In this document: positions 45,676 to 54,934 of the stretch, piece after piece | How positions within the stretch are numbered: the first letter of the stretch is position 1 | Layout of the letters: every line of letters starts with the position of its first letter | Assembly (NCBI RefSeq): GCF_003664645.1 | Contig: NZ_RCHC01000009.1 | Location: forward strand, 1 to 64,000 | Source: Acinetobacter chengduensis | GTDB lineage: Bacteria; Pseudomonadota; Gammaproteobacteria; Pseudomonadales; Moraxellaceae | DNA: 64,000 bases | Reading direction: 5' to 3' | Position numbers and translations under genes: made by a program | The notes under the pieces: model-generated | Databases searched by the model: none | The model's input: the letters and a program-made list of their open reading frames with translations, nothing else | What the model was told of the DNA's origin: nothing

Positions 45676-47499
45676 TTAGCTCGGAATAATACAGAAATTA
45701 CCATCTAGCTCTACAGGCGAATTCCCACCCCATAAAGCAATCATCATTAATGGTGGCTCAGAACGTTTAAAGCCTTCTGTACCTGCAGAACCACAATATG
45801 TCCCCTGAAGCATACGCCCTTGAACATAAAGACTACTCACTTTACCTTCACCCAGCCACTCAAAGCCTGCATATTGGTTCGGTAGACGGATCAGCTTTTT
45901 CTCACCATAAGGTACGCTAAAATACAATTGATGTGCTGTTGAATTGAAAGAGTCTAGATATAAATTCACTTCAATTTCACAAGGTTTACCCACCAATGCT
46001 GGATCACTCAGGTTTAATTTCCCCGTGTTGTAATCATAGCCAGAGGTACATTGCACATAAAAACTCAGACCCTGATCGGCAGCCACGACTTCTTTATCTT
46101 TGAGGGTGATTTTCACGTCAGCTTTACTCGTCGACACAGTAGCGCCCATATAACGTACCCACTGCCCAGCCTCTAAAGTCAAAGCCGTTTTCGCAGACCA
46201 GACCAGCTGATCATTGCTCGATTTCAAACCTGTCATCACACGTACACCTTCTTTGGGTGCAGTAAATTCAGCCGCTTGATAAGTTGTACCTACTTTTGTA
46301 GTGAACTCGCCACTACATTCGACAGCAGTACCATTTTCTAAAACACATTGAACTTTATTACTGGTTGCAGGCACACCCAAATCAATGACAACGGTTTTAT
46401 CATTCGGCAATTGTGAAGTTACAGAACCAATTAAAGTACCCGTTGTATCTTTGGCAGACCAGTGAATTTGGCCTTCTGTTGGCATATTAATAATATCAAC
46501 ACCATTTTCTGAAATAGAGGTGGTTTTAGTTAAACCTGAGCCATCTTTCAGTTCTACCCATGCCGTTATATGACATGGCACATAGCTACTTGCTGACTTA
46601 CATTTCACATTCACCGAACCCGGATTTTCAAATTTAAAATCCCAATTCCACGTAGAGAAATGACTCACCGTTGCTTTTACTGCTAAGCCAGTTTCAGAAA
46701 GTGGCGAAGCCACCACTGTGCCCGGTGTACCCTCTTCAATCCATTTTCCTTTAGCCACATCGAAGTACCACATAGGAATACTTGTACCCACCGTCATGGC
46801 TTGGTTATTCACACTACTTCGTGGTAAATCCATTTGGATATCCGCACTGACACCAGTCTTAAGCTGCAGTTTTTGTCCTGTGCTGTCAGTAAAAGTTGCA
46901 GTCAGCATGCCCGCACTAATTAGGGTTGCTGGGTTTCCTTTATCATCAATCGCTACGCCATTGGCTGGCATCGCATTTAAATCACTACTTTGAATATCCC
47001 ACGGTGTTAGTTCAACAGTTACTGCACCCGTTGCAGGCTGGCCATTAGGCAGTACAAAAGCATTCGCAGGGATAGAAATTTGTGCATTCATTAATGCAGA
47101 CTGAATCACTTGCGCATCTTCAATCTTTGCAACGGTCATGCTTTGCTTAATAGGTAAAAGGTTTGCCGAAATCTGCGCAAGCTCATCTACTTTGAGCTCA
47201 ACGGACTGGGTAATAAACCCTGCTTTTTTAAAGCTCACCACCACTGTTTTTGCACTCTGGGCTAACTTGACTTTAAATGCTGCATGGCCAGATGCATCGG
47301 TCATAAAACTTTGACCATCAATATTGATTTCTGTGCCCACCAGCGCAGAACCTGTTGCAGTTTGCACTAAAGCACTTACAGATTTTTCAACAATCGCTTC
47401 GTGGCTTGAGCCATCACTCGAACCCGAGCCACAGCCTACTAAGGGCACACCTAGAATACATGCAACCATAACAGCATGTGCGTGTTGTTTTAATTTCAT
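45676..47499 (-). CDS. Large lipoprotein with carboxypeptidase-regulatory-like and beta domains
   Basis: 607 residues. A lipobox LVGC follows a 22-residue signal, then a Gly/Ser-rich linker. Residues 40-110 look like a carboxypeptidase-D regulatory-like fold (ALVGTEINIDGQSFMTDASGHAAF). Residues 130-270 contain IPANAFVLPNGQPATGAVTVELTPWD, a pattern found in surface proteins with a ZU5-like domain. The remaining 330 residues are beta-rich with paired Cys (for example VKCK..VPCH, VQCV..VECS), probably Ig-like modules. Likely surface exposed; function unknown. Confidence 0.72.
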   Translation of the reverse strand: MKLKQHAHAVMVACILGVPLVGCGSGSSDGSSHEAIVEKSVSALVQTATGSALVGTEINIDGQSFMTDASGHAAFKVKLAQSAKTVVVSFKKAGFITQSVELKVDELAQISANLLPIKQSMTVAKIEDAQVIQSALMNAQISIPANAFVLPNGQPATGAVTVELTPWDIQSSDLNAMPANGVAIDDKGNPATLISAGMLTATFTDSTGQKLQLKTGVSADIQMDLPRSSVNNQAMTVGTSIPMWYFDVAKGKWIEEGTPGTVVASPLSETGLAVKATVSHFSTWNWDFKFENPGSVNVKCKSASSYVPCHITAWVELKDGSGLTKTTSISENGVDIINMPTEGQIHWSAKDTTGTLIGSVTSQLPNDKTVVIDLGVPATSNKVQCVLENGTAVECSGEFTTKVGTTYQAAEFTAPKEGVRVMTGLKSSNDQLVWSAKTALTLEAGQWVRYMGATVSTSKADVKITLKDKEVVAADQGLSFYVQCTSGYDYNTGKLNLSDPALVGKPCEIEVNLYLDSFNSTAHQLYFSVPYGEKKLIRLPNQYAGFEWLGEGKVSSLYVQGRMLQGTYCGSAGTEGFKRSEPPLMMIALWGGNSPVELDGNFCIIPS

Positions 47500-47687
47500 T
47501 TATATTTCTCTATTTTTATACAATTTCAAAAAGCGGCATATTATTGATATTATTTACATTATGTTCAATTGAACAATATTATTCACATAATATAACAAGT
47601 AAGCAGAGCCCCTATCCAACGCTACGCTCGCCTCTTTTTTGCTATACTTTCACCACTTGTCCAGTCCAGTTCAGATGCAGAGTAGCT

Positions 47688-48560
47688 ATGCCAAACGCAC
47701 AACTTATTGCAGTCCTGTTCATGGTTCTGTCCATGATCTCTTATCAAATTAGCGCATCTTTTGCGAAGCAATTGTTTCACGTGCTCGACCCGCTATCTGT
47801 CACTATTTTACGGCTGTGTTTTGCATCTCTGATTGTCTGTTTCATGTTCCGCTCATGGCAAATTTTAAAGCGCCTGTCCTTTTTAAAATGGCGTGATTTG
47901 CTGTGCTACAGCGCGGCCCTGTGCTTAATGAATGTCTTGTTTTATATGTCTTTGGGCAAACTCCCGCAAGGGATCGCTGTTGGACTCGAATTCATTGGCC
48001 CACTCGGTCTGGCTCTGCTCTCTATTCAGCGCCGTAGCGACTATATTTGGGTGCTTTTAGCCATGACGGGTATTGCACTCATGGTACCTTGGGGCCAAAC
48101 TTCAGGCAGTGACTTTTCAATCATTGGTGCTACCTGTGCTTTAGGTGCTGGTCTGTGCTGGGCCTTTTATATTTATTTTGGTCAAAAAGTCGTGCATCAA
48201 AATATCGGCATGCATGCGTTGACCATTGCTATTACCCTATCTGCACTGAGCCTGTTACCCATTGGCTTATACCGTGACGCACCTGCATTATTAGAAACAC
48301 AATATTGGGGCAAAGCGCTGGCCATTGCAGTTCTGGCGACCGCCATACCTTATGCATTAGATTTAAAAGCGCTAAAAGTTCTGAGCAAGCTCAGCTATGG
48401 CACGCTGTCCAGCTTATCTCCAGCGCTCGCCGCACTCACAGGCCTGTTGCTACTTGGTGAGAAAATTGGAACCTTGCAGTGGATTGCACTGTTCTGTGTG
48501 ATGGCCGCATCTGTCGGTGTAACCTTGCGTTCACAGCAAAAAGTGAATGCCTCAAATTAA
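47688..48560 (+). CDS. EamA/RhtA-like exporter, paralogue of the 44723 gene
   Basis: 290 residues with ten helices and two EamA repeats. SYQISASFAKQLF replaces the SSGALAKIL of the paralogue; GIAVGLEFIGPLGLAL and ALGAGLCWAFYIYFGQ match it closely. Residues 30-280 align without gaps by eye. The ATG at 47688 (MPNAQLIAVL) is chosen; the frame extends 70 codons upstream into the lipoprotein promoter region and is not credible there. A strong terminator follows. Confidence 0.82.
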   Translation: MPNAQLIAVLFMVLSMISYQISASFAKQLFHVLDPLSVTILRLCFASLIVCFMFRSWQILKRLSFLKWRDLLCYSAALCLMNVLFYMSLGKLPQGIAVGLEFIGPLGLALLSIQRRSDYIWVLLAMTGIALMVPWGQTSGSDFSIIGATCALGAGLCWAFYIYFGQKVVHQNIGMHALTIAITLSALSLLPIGLYRDAPALLETQYWGKALAIAVLATAIPYALDLKALKVLSKLSYGTLSSLSPALAALTGLLLLGEKIGTLQWIALFCVMAASVGVTLRSQQKVNASN

Positions 48561-48590
48561 GCGAATCTCAGACTCTCAATAAATTTTAGT

Positions 48591-48626
48591 CATCAAAAAA
48601 GAGCGTATGTACACTCTTTTTTGATG
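48591..48626. terminator. Bidirectional terminator
   Basis: CATCAAAAAAGAG pairs exactly with CTCTTTTTTGATG, and the inner bases GTA/TAC extend the stem, between converging genes. Confidence 0.88.
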
Positions 48627-48643
48627 TTTAGCATTTTCAGTTT

Positions 48644-49105
48644 TTAGCCTGTTAAGCTGTCTTTATCGGCTTTTTTATATTTTTGGTATTCAGCTAAATA
48701 TTGCTTTGCCAACGCCTCTTTTTGCTTAGCATCCAAAATTTTACCCGCCTGCTGAAAAAAGCCATGCTCTTCTTCTTTTAAATGATGATGCACAGTTTCA
48801 GCCAGCTTTTTGGCAATCGCCAGCCAGCCTGGATTGCTAAACTCAGTGTCTGTCAGCTGTTCCAGCAATTCATCCATTTTATGATGCTCAGCTAAGGCAT
48901 GGCGGGTAATGTTCAGCCCTGAATCTGTCATCATCAGTGGAATATACAAATAACGATCTTCTCCCACTGCATGGGCAAATAATTCGTTTTTCAAGCGTTC
49001 AAATAATTCACGGCGTTCAGGTGTGTCTCCCGAAGTATGGAGTAACTGTTCTGCCAGCTCGCGTTGTTTTTCATGACTTTGGCGTAAAGCTTCAAATATA
49101 TTCAT
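48644..49105 (-). CDS. Hemerythrin HHE-domain protein
   Basis: 153 residues, all helical. The metal-ligand pattern is visible: an N-terminal H in LRQSHEKQRE, ELFAHAVGEDRYLY, ALAEHHKMDELL and VHHHLKEEEHGFF. Such di-iron proteins bind oxygen or sense nitric oxide and iron; the small cytoplasmic form here is of unknown specific role. It precedes the TSUP permease gene on the minus strand, but a hairpin and 145 bp separate them. Confidence 0.88.
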   Translation of the reverse strand: MNIFEALRQSHEKQRELAEQLLHTSGDTPERRELFERLKNELFAHAVGEDRYLYIPLMMTDSGLNITRHALAEHHKMDELLEQLTDTEFSNPGWLAIAKKLAETVHHHLKEEEHGFFQQAGKILDAKQKEALAKQYLAEYQKYKKADKDSLTG

Positions 49106-49176
49106 TGTTTTAATGACCTCTGATGCTGAGCTATATGTTCAATCAAAATATGTAAATGCAATTGCAACAGGCATAG

Positions 49177-49215
49177 AAAAGGCCAGCCTGCTTAAATTCA
49201 GACTAGCCTTTTTTT
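49177..49215. terminator. Hairpin between hemerythrin and TSUP permease genes
   Basis: AAAGGC-AG-CTG pairs with CAG-CT-GCCTTT with two mismatches; seven T on the plus strand and four on the minus strand. Probably ends the truB-TSUP transcript on the minus strand. Confidence 0.6.
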
Positions 49216-49250
49216 GTACAATAAATCAGTTTGCTTTTGTAAGCGCTTTT

Positions 49251-50024
49251 TTAGCCTTCACCCGTAATCATTTGATAGCCCAGACGCACAATTAGAATAC
49301 TCACCAACACCAAGAACAAAATTCGAATAAAACCACTACCATATTTTAATGCAGCTTTTACCCCAACAATCGAACCTAAAATATTGGCCACAGCCATCAT
49401 GCCCCCAATAGCAAATAACACATGCCCTGTGGGTGCAAAAAAGCTTAAGGCAGCTAAATTCGTGGTTAAATTGGCAATTTTAGACAGCGCGGATGCATGT
49501 AAAAAGTCAGCTTTTAAGTAACGAATAAAAAAGAAAATAAAGAAACTGCCCGTACCCGGCCCAAAGATGCCGTCATAAAAACCAATGGCTAGACTTCCAA
49601 CCGCAGCCAACAGTAATATTTTGGGTGTAAGTTCTTGGCGAATATGCACTTGGCCAAATTGCTTTTTACAAAATGTATAAATCGCAATAATGATCAGCAT
49701 GATCAGTACAAATGGGCGCAGTACTTCTTTAGGCACCATCGATACACAAGCAGCCCCTGCAAACGATGCAATAAAAGCACAGCTGGCAATGATTGCGAGT
49801 AATTTCCAACGTAGCTTCACTTGACGCAAAAAAGTGACTGCGGCTGAGGCTGTACCAAAAATAGATGACAGCTTATTGGTACCAAAAACCGTTGCAGGTG
49901 CCAGTTGTGGCATCGCATTCATAATGGCTGGAATTTGAATTAAGCCACCCCCACCAACTGCAGCATCAATTGCGCCTGCAAAGAACGCAAAAAATAGCAA
50001 CGTCAGGATGATTTCAATGTCCAC
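49251..50024 (-). CDS. TSUP-family permease (TauE/SafE type)
   Basis: 257-residue membrane protein with about eight helices. GGGLIQIPAI in the first half and GFYDGIFGPGTGSFFIFF in the second are the duplicated TSUP motifs of sulfite/sulfonate exporters. The start is GTG 50024 with AAGGTC 9 nt upstream. It begins 34 bp after the truB stop on the same strand, so the two are likely co-transcribed. Substrate unproven. Confidence 0.87.
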   Translation of the reverse strand: MDIEIILTLLFFAFFAGAIDAAVGGGGLIQIPAIMNAMPQLAPATVFGTNKLSSIFGTASAAVTFLRQVKLRWKLLAIIASCAFIASFAGAACVSMVPKEVLRPFVLIMLIIIAIYTFCKKQFGQVHIRQELTPKILLLAAVGSLAIGFYDGIFGPGTGSFFIFFFIRYLKADFLHASALSKIANLTTNLAALSFFAPTGHVLFAIGGMMAVANILGSIVGVKAALKYGSGFIRILFLVLVSILIVRLGYQMITGEG

Positions 50025-50058
50025 AAGATTGACCTTTTATTAAAACAAATGGGAGAAA

Positions 50059-50964
50059 CTACAAATTTAAAACACGTTTAGGAACTAAGCGTTTTTGCGC
50101 GGTGATTTCAGCCAAACCTAAACATTTTTCACCATCAAAAACTAAGGCTTCCGCCACAGCTTCATGCTCAATATTACTTTCCATGCCACGGCTAAAATAT
50201 TCCGCACGACCCTCTGGTACTTGCACTTGAACTAAGTGTGATACAGGTGCATGTGCAGGCAACAACAGCGCTTCACGCTCTTGCTCAGTCAAACTTTCCA
50301 AATACTCAATGGTATAACTTGGAATCAGCTCAAACGGGCCGGTTTTAATCCGATGCAAATAGGTTAAATGCCCGTATGTTCCTAAAGCTTTTGCTATATC
50401 TTCGCCTAATACACGAATATAAGTTCCTTTCGAGCACGTCACATCTAAAGTAATACTATTCTCTGTATATGACAGTAACTCGATTGCTTCTATATGAATT
50501 GGGCGCGCTTCACGCTCAATTTCAATCCCTTGGCGTGCCAGCTCATACAACGGACGGCCTTCTTTTTTTAAAGCCGAATACATCGGTGGAACTTGTTGAA
50601 CATCACCTTGAAATAAAGCCAAAGCCGCCAAAATTTTAGCTTTGGTCAGTTCAGGCACAGCCTGCTCTAACAAGACCTCACCTTCCACATCACCCGTGGT
50701 AGTGCTATGCCCTAAAAATACAGTGGTTTGATAGCGTTTCACTGAATCTAACAAATAGTGTGAAAACTTGGTCGCCTCTCCTAAACAAATTGGTAAAAGG
50801 CCTGAGGCTAAAGGATCAAGCGCACCTGTATGACCGCCTTTATGCGCACGAAACAACCAACGTACACGCTGCAAAGCGCCATTCGAGCTAATACCAAGTG
50901 GCTTATTCAGAAGGAATACGCCACTAATCGCACGGCGCTGAATTTTAGGAGAAGATGCTTTCAT
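50059..50964 (-). CDS. truB: tRNA pseudouridine(55) synthase
   Basis: Makes pseudouridine 55 in the T loop of tRNAs. 301 residues with the N-terminal [15 protein letters not shown], the catalytic Asp in [14 protein letters not shown], a [10 protein letters not shown] block and the RRTxxG-type IKTGPF element; a short C-terminal PUA-like end finishes it. Start at MKASSP (50964). In many bacteria truB follows rbfA and infB; here it is not in that operon and pairs with a permease gene instead. Confidence 0.95.
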   Translation of the reverse strand: MKASSPKIQRRAISGVFLLNKPLGISSNGALQRVRWLFRAHKGGHTGALDPLASGLLPICLGEATKFSHYLLDSVKRYQTTVFLGHSTTTGDVEGEVLLEQAVPELTKAKILAALALFQGDVQQVPPMYSALKKEGRPLYELARQGIEIEREARPIHIEAIELLSYTENSITLDVTCSKGTYIRVLGEDIAKALGTYGHLTYLHRIKTGPFELIPSYTIEYLESLTEQEREALLLPAHAPVSHLVQVQVPEGRAEYFSRGMESNIEHEAVAEALVFDGEKCLGLAEITAQKRLVPKRVLNL

Positions 50965-51107
50965 AATCACACTAAGCGAGGGAAATCCTGCGCAATGTTA
51001 ACCCAATACTTACAACATTTCTGTGATTTTGTACGACTTTTATGGCATATTCTGAGCAACCAAAATGATTCTAAAACAAATACAATAGGAATAAGGTGCA
51101 TTAGGAT

Positions 51108-52139
51108 ATGCAAAAAAATAAGTTATGGTTGATTATCGCTACTGTCATTATTGCCATCGTTGCTCTAATTTTCTGGCTTTCGCCAAACAACCCTACATCA
51201 GATACAAGTCAACAAAATCAAAATGCTACGCTCAACCCAAACAGTGAAGCCAACACGGCATCAGCAAGTGATGCGACTGCTGGCCCTGGCTTTATGAGTA
51301 AGAGCCAACAAGACACGCAAATTAACTGTCAGATGACCATGGACAGCTCTAATCGCTTAATTGTGAATGAACAAACGCGTAACTGTTTTGAATATTTCAT
51401 TACCCAATACGGCGAAAAAAGTTTGGATCAAATCAAAAAAGATTTTCAAACATATATACAAAATACCCATAAAGAGCCTGCACTTTCACAAATTTTAGAT
51501 TTGTGGAAACGCTATATGAACTACCGTGAAGCTCTGGGGCAATTGCAAGCACCTAATATTGATCAGAATGATCCGAAATACTACCGTGCCATTTTTAGCA
51601 GTACACAAAATTTACGTAAGCAACACTTTTCAGATTATGAAATTGAAGGTCTTTTTGGTACGGAAAATACCTACCACATCTATACCCTGAACCGTTTAGA
51701 TGTAATTAATGACAAAAAGCTCAGTGAAACTGAAAAAGCCAAAAAACTGAAAGATTTATTTGATGAACTTCCTGAGGATTGGAAAGAAAACCTTGAACAG
51801 ATTAATAAGTTAGAAGACCTTCGAAAACTGAGTGCAGATATTAAAGCACGTGGCGGTTCGGCTGAGGAAATTCGCAATATGCGTTTAAACTTGGTTGGCC
51901 CAGAAGCGACACAACGTTTAGAAACACTCGATACACAGCGTTTGGATTGGAAAAACAATGTGAATGGTTACTTGGCAGAACGCGATAACATTATGAAAAG
52001 TGGCATGAGCGAAAGTGCCAAGCAACAAGCCGTTCAACAGCTTCGTAGCCAACATTTTCAAAGTAAAGAAGATCAACTTCGGGTAAATACTTTTGAAACG
52101 CTACATGACCAAGGTGAAAAACTCCCATTTAGTGATTAA
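51108..52139 (+). CDS. lifO: Lipase-specific foldase (lipase chaperone)
   Basis: Inner-membrane-anchored steric chaperone that folds secreted lipases in the periplasm. 343 residues: one N-terminal helix (LWLIIATVIIAIVALIFW), a Ser/Asn/Ala-rich linker, then a long all-helical domain. RNCFEYFIT corresponds to the RxxFDY(F/C) signature needed for foldase activity. It lies directly upstream of four lipase genes. A foldase gene upstream of its lipase is the known arrangement in Acinetobacter; elsewhere it is downstream. Own terminator. Confidence 0.92.
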   Translation: MQKNKLWLIIATVIIAIVALIFWLSPNNPTSDTSQQNQNATLNPNSEANTASASDATAGPGFMSKSQQDTQINCQMTMDSSNRLIVNEQTRNCFEYFITQYGEKSLDQIKKDFQTYIQNTHKEPALSQILDLWKRYMNYREALGQLQAPNIDQNDPKYYRAIFSSTQNLRKQHFSDYEIEGLFGTENTYHIYTLNRLDVINDKKLSETEKAKKLKDLFDELPEDWKENLEQINKLEDLRKLSADIKARGGSAEEIRNMRLNLVGPEATQRLETLDTQRLDWKNNVNGYLAERDNIMKSGMSESAKQQAVQQLRSQHFQSKEDQLRVNTFETLHDQGEKLPFSD

Positions 52140-52161
52140 GCTTTTGCTTGTATCATCCTTT

Positions 52162-52193
52162 AAAGCCCCGTGATCATTAACACAGGGCTTTTT
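52162..52193 (+). terminator. Terminator after the foldase gene
   Basis: AAAGCCC-GTG pairs with CAC-GGGCTTT across an 8-nt loop, followed by a T-run. Confidence 0.82.
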
Positions 52194-52532
52194 AGTTTTA
52201 ACCATCATTTTGACTACAATCAAATTTACTTATTCTACTTTCGCAATCAACCACAAATACATTGATGAAATAACATTCACTGTAATGTTCATTTTCAGTG
52301 TATTTTTTGAGCAAAAATTATGGCTATAAATGTCATTCACAGATATATCATGTCCCCAAATGACATGGTTTAAACAGGTCAGCATGGAAAAATAACCATG
52401 CATTAACATGTGTTCAATCAGCACCCAATTGCTTTTTCCTCAAGCCCATTTGAATGATTCAAATTTGATGAAAACAGGCGTGCTGTGATTTATAAAAATA
52501 GCGATAACAACAACACAAACAAAGGAACGTGT
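52194..52532. other. Upstream region of the first lipase gene
   Basis: About 340 bp, AT-rich. An ATGTCATT near 52330 and an AATGACAT near 52360 form an inverted repeat with long spacing. The TGACAA-N6-TTGTCA site found before lipases 2 and 4 is absent. No gene is supported. Confidence 0.4.
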
Positions 52533-53543
52533 ATGCGATCTATCAAAACAACGGCCAAGATGGCCTCTCTAGTGGCATTAACAACTTTAACTCTGGGTTT
52601 AACTGCAACCTCGCACGCTGCACCAAGTGTGTTATCGGTAACTGAAAAAGCAAAATCAGATTATGCAAAAACCAAATATCCAATTTTGATGGTACATGGT
52701 TGGTTAGGTTGGTCACGTATAGGCAATGAAAGCTTGAACATGGACTATTGGTACCAAATTCTTCCAGATATGGCACGTAATGGTTCAACTGTATTTGCAG
52801 CACAATTATCACCAGCCAATACCACTGCATATCGTGGCGAACAACTGATTAGCCAAGTTGAAGACGTGATGGCGATTACAGGTAAAGACAAAGTGAACCT
52901 AATTGGTCACTCGCATGGTGGACCAACTGTACTGTATGTGTCTTCTACACGCCCACAATACATTGCATCCATTACTGGTGTTGCAGGAACCTATCACGGT
53001 TCAAAAGTTGCAGATGACATTCAAAACAATAAGCTCAGCCGTACTGCATTCAATATTTTAGGTGACTATATTGTAGGTCCGCTCATTGCGCTTGCACAAT
53101 TAAAACCTGAGTTAGGCATTGATTTTGATGCTTCCATGAAGTCACTCACACAAACTGAATCTGCAAACTTCAATGCGACAGTTGCAAAATCAGCGGTGAA
53201 TGATGGCGTATTATCTGCAACTGAAAACTGTAGTAAATCATTGAGTAATGTCGACCGTAAAGGTATTTACTACTACTCATGGACTGGCGTTGCACAAACC
53301 ACGAACCTTCTTGATTTAGATACAATCCTTATGCAATTAGGGCCATTATCTTATGGCAATAAAGACAATGATGGCATGGTGTCACGTTGTAGCGCATACA
53401 TGGGTAAAGTGATTAACGACAGTTATAAACTAAACCACACAGACCTCGCAAACATGCTGTTTGGTTTAACTGGTGTCTTTGCTCAAGACCCAGTTGCATT
53501 ATATCGTCAACATGCAAACCGCTTAAAACTACAAGGTTTATAA
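52533..53543 (+). CDS. Secreted triacylglycerol lipase, first of four (Lip1)
   Basis: 336-residue lipase of family I (P. aeruginosa LipA type). Signal peptide ends near SHA|A (about residue 29). HGWLG is the oxyanion motif; the nucleophile Ser127 is in GHSHGG; the catalytic Asp is in NDGMVS and the His in NHTD. Two Cys (TENCSK, SRCSAY) fit the family disulfide. Unlike the other three copies, the residue at the Ca-ligand Gln position is Met (NHTDLANM). C terminus HANRLKLQGL. AAAGGAA 6 nt upstream fixes the start. Own terminator. Confidence 0.92.
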   Translation: MRSIKTTAKMASLVALTTLTLGLTATSHAAPSVLSVTEKAKSDYAKTKYPILMVHGWLGWSRIGNESLNMDYWYQILPDMARNGSTVFAAQLSPANTTAYRGEQLISQVEDVMAITGKDKVNLIGHSHGGPTVLYVSSTRPQYIASITGVAGTYHGSKVADDIQNNKLSRTAFNILGDYIVGPLIALAQLKPELGIDFDASMKSLTQTESANFNATVAKSAVNDGVLSATENCSKSLSNVDRKGIYYYSWTGVAQTTNLLDLDTILMQLGPLSYGNKDNDGMVSRCSAYMGKVINDSYKLNHTDLANMLFGLTGVFAQDPVALYRQHANRLKLQGL

Positions 53544-53553
53544 GCATATTATA

Positions 53554-53588
53554 AAAGGTCCTCTGAAAGCTTTCAGGGGCCTTTTTTT
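53554..53588 (+). terminator. Terminator after lipase 1
   Basis: AAAGGTCC-CTGAAAG pairs with CTTTCAG-GGCCTTT with one bulge, followed by a T-run. Confidence 0.88.
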
Positions 53589-53680
53589 GTCCATTTTTGT
53601 GTTGTTAAACATTGTTACAACTCTTTAAAACGATCATCTAGCATCGTTTGCAAATCTTGGGAACGACTGCTTTGATATTC

Positions 53681-53709
53681 ATGACAAATTGAATTGTCAG
53701 ATTTATAAA
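53681..53709 (+). promoter_or_regulatory. Inverted-repeat promoter of lipase 2
   Basis: -35 ATGACA (53681-53686) and -10 TATAAA (53704-53709) with 17-bp spacing. The inverted repeat TGACAA-N6-TTGTCA (53682-53699) covers the -35 and half the spacer. The same site precedes lipase 4. Confidence 0.65.
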
Positions 53710-53737
53710 ACTAAAAACAATGCAGGATGACCACAAT

Positions 53738-54706
53738 ATGAAGTTTAAACTTTTATCCGCAAGTCTTATTTCTTTACTTTGCATTAACAGCGCGATGGCC
53801 ACTCAAGCTACACAAATCACCGATAAAAAAGTGAGCTCAAGCTATGCCAAAACTAAATACCCAATTGTATTTAATCATGGCATGGGTGGTTTTATTAGCA
53901 TTGGCAATGACACGCTAGGGATGGACTATTTTTATCAAATTCTGCCCGATTTAGCCCGTAATGGGGCCAATGTCTGGGCAACTCGTGTATCCCCTTTTAA
54001 CTCGACAGAAGTTCGTGGTGAACAGCTTTTACAACAAGTACTCGAAATTCGTGCATTGACGGGTGCGAGTAAAGTCAATCTACTTGGCCATTCCCATGGT
54101 GGGCCCACTATTCGGTATGTTGCAGGTGTACGACCTGATGTGGTTGCATCTTTAACCAGTATTGCAGGCCCGCATCAAGGCTCTCCTGTAGCTGACCTCA
54201 TTTTAAAAGCAGAAGGCACGCCAATTGAAGGGCCATTGGTAGGCACAGTCAATTTTGTGTCCAAAGCGATTACTTGGGCACAAGGTTTAGATCCGAACAG
54301 CTATCCACATGATTCTTTAGCTGGAGGCAGTAGCTTAACCTTAGCAGGCTCTGCAAAATTTAATGCCCAATTCCCACTCGGCTTACCTAAAACCGCATGT
54401 GGTGAAGGCAACAGCGTAGAAAAAGGCATTTATAACTACTCATTTACAGGTGTTGGCCAAATCACCAATATTTTAGACCTAGACTCAGCACTTAAAGTCA
54501 CTGCATTGTTGATTGATGGCGGAAAGGACAATGATGGTTTAGTGTCTAAATGTAGTGCGAAGTTTGGTAAAACCATCCGTGACAACTACAACTGGAACCA
54601 TCTGGATGAAGTCAACCAAGTCCTTGGCTTAAAAGCGTTATTTGCGCCAGACCCTGTTGATGTTTATCGCCAACATGCCAACCGTCTAAAATTACAAGGA
54701 CTATAA
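53738..54706 (+). CDS. Secreted triacylglycerol lipase, second of four (Lip2)
   Basis: 322 residues. Signal peptide ends near AMA|T. HGMGG oxyanion motif, Ser119 in GHSHGG, Asp in NDGLVS, His in NHLDEVNQVLG with the Ca-binding Asp and Gln both kept. Disulfide Cys in KTACGEG and SKCSAK. It shares YFYQ, WATRVS and RGEQLLQQ features with lipase 3, its nearest relative by eye. GGATG upstream of the ATG at 53738. Confidence 0.93.
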   Translation: MKFKLLSASLISLLCINSAMATQATQITDKKVSSSYAKTKYPIVFNHGMGGFISIGNDTLGMDYFYQILPDLARNGANVWATRVSPFNSTEVRGEQLLQQVLEIRALTGASKVNLLGHSHGGPTIRYVAGVRPDVVASLTSIAGPHQGSPVADLILKAEGTPIEGPLVGTVNFVSKAITWAQGLDPNSYPHDSLAGGSSLTLAGSAKFNAQFPLGLPKTACGEGNSVEKGIYNYSFTGVGQITNILDLDSALKVTALLIDGGKDNDGLVSKCSAKFGKTIRDNYNWNHLDEVNQVLGLKALFAPDPVDVYRQHANRLKLQGL

Positions 54707-54725
54707 AATTTAATTCCCCATTTCT

Positions 54726-54757
54726 AGAAACTTGTTGAGTATTTTCAGCAAGTTTCT
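54726..54757 (+). terminator. Hairpin after lipase 2
   Basis: AGAAACTTG and CAAGTTTCT pair exactly, extended by TGA/TCA; T-run is weak. Confidence 0.6.
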
Positions 54758-54934
54758 ACTTCATGTATCCATTTTTATCTGTGCAAAAGCACACACACTT
54801 TTTAATTAAAATTCACAGTTAATCCGATTATTGTGCACTTCATCACATTTTTAATTGCTTTTCTGCAAACATCTTTATACTTTGTTTATAGATGACGGAT
54901 CTCATCTTAAAAATAGAAAATGAAGGAACAGAAA

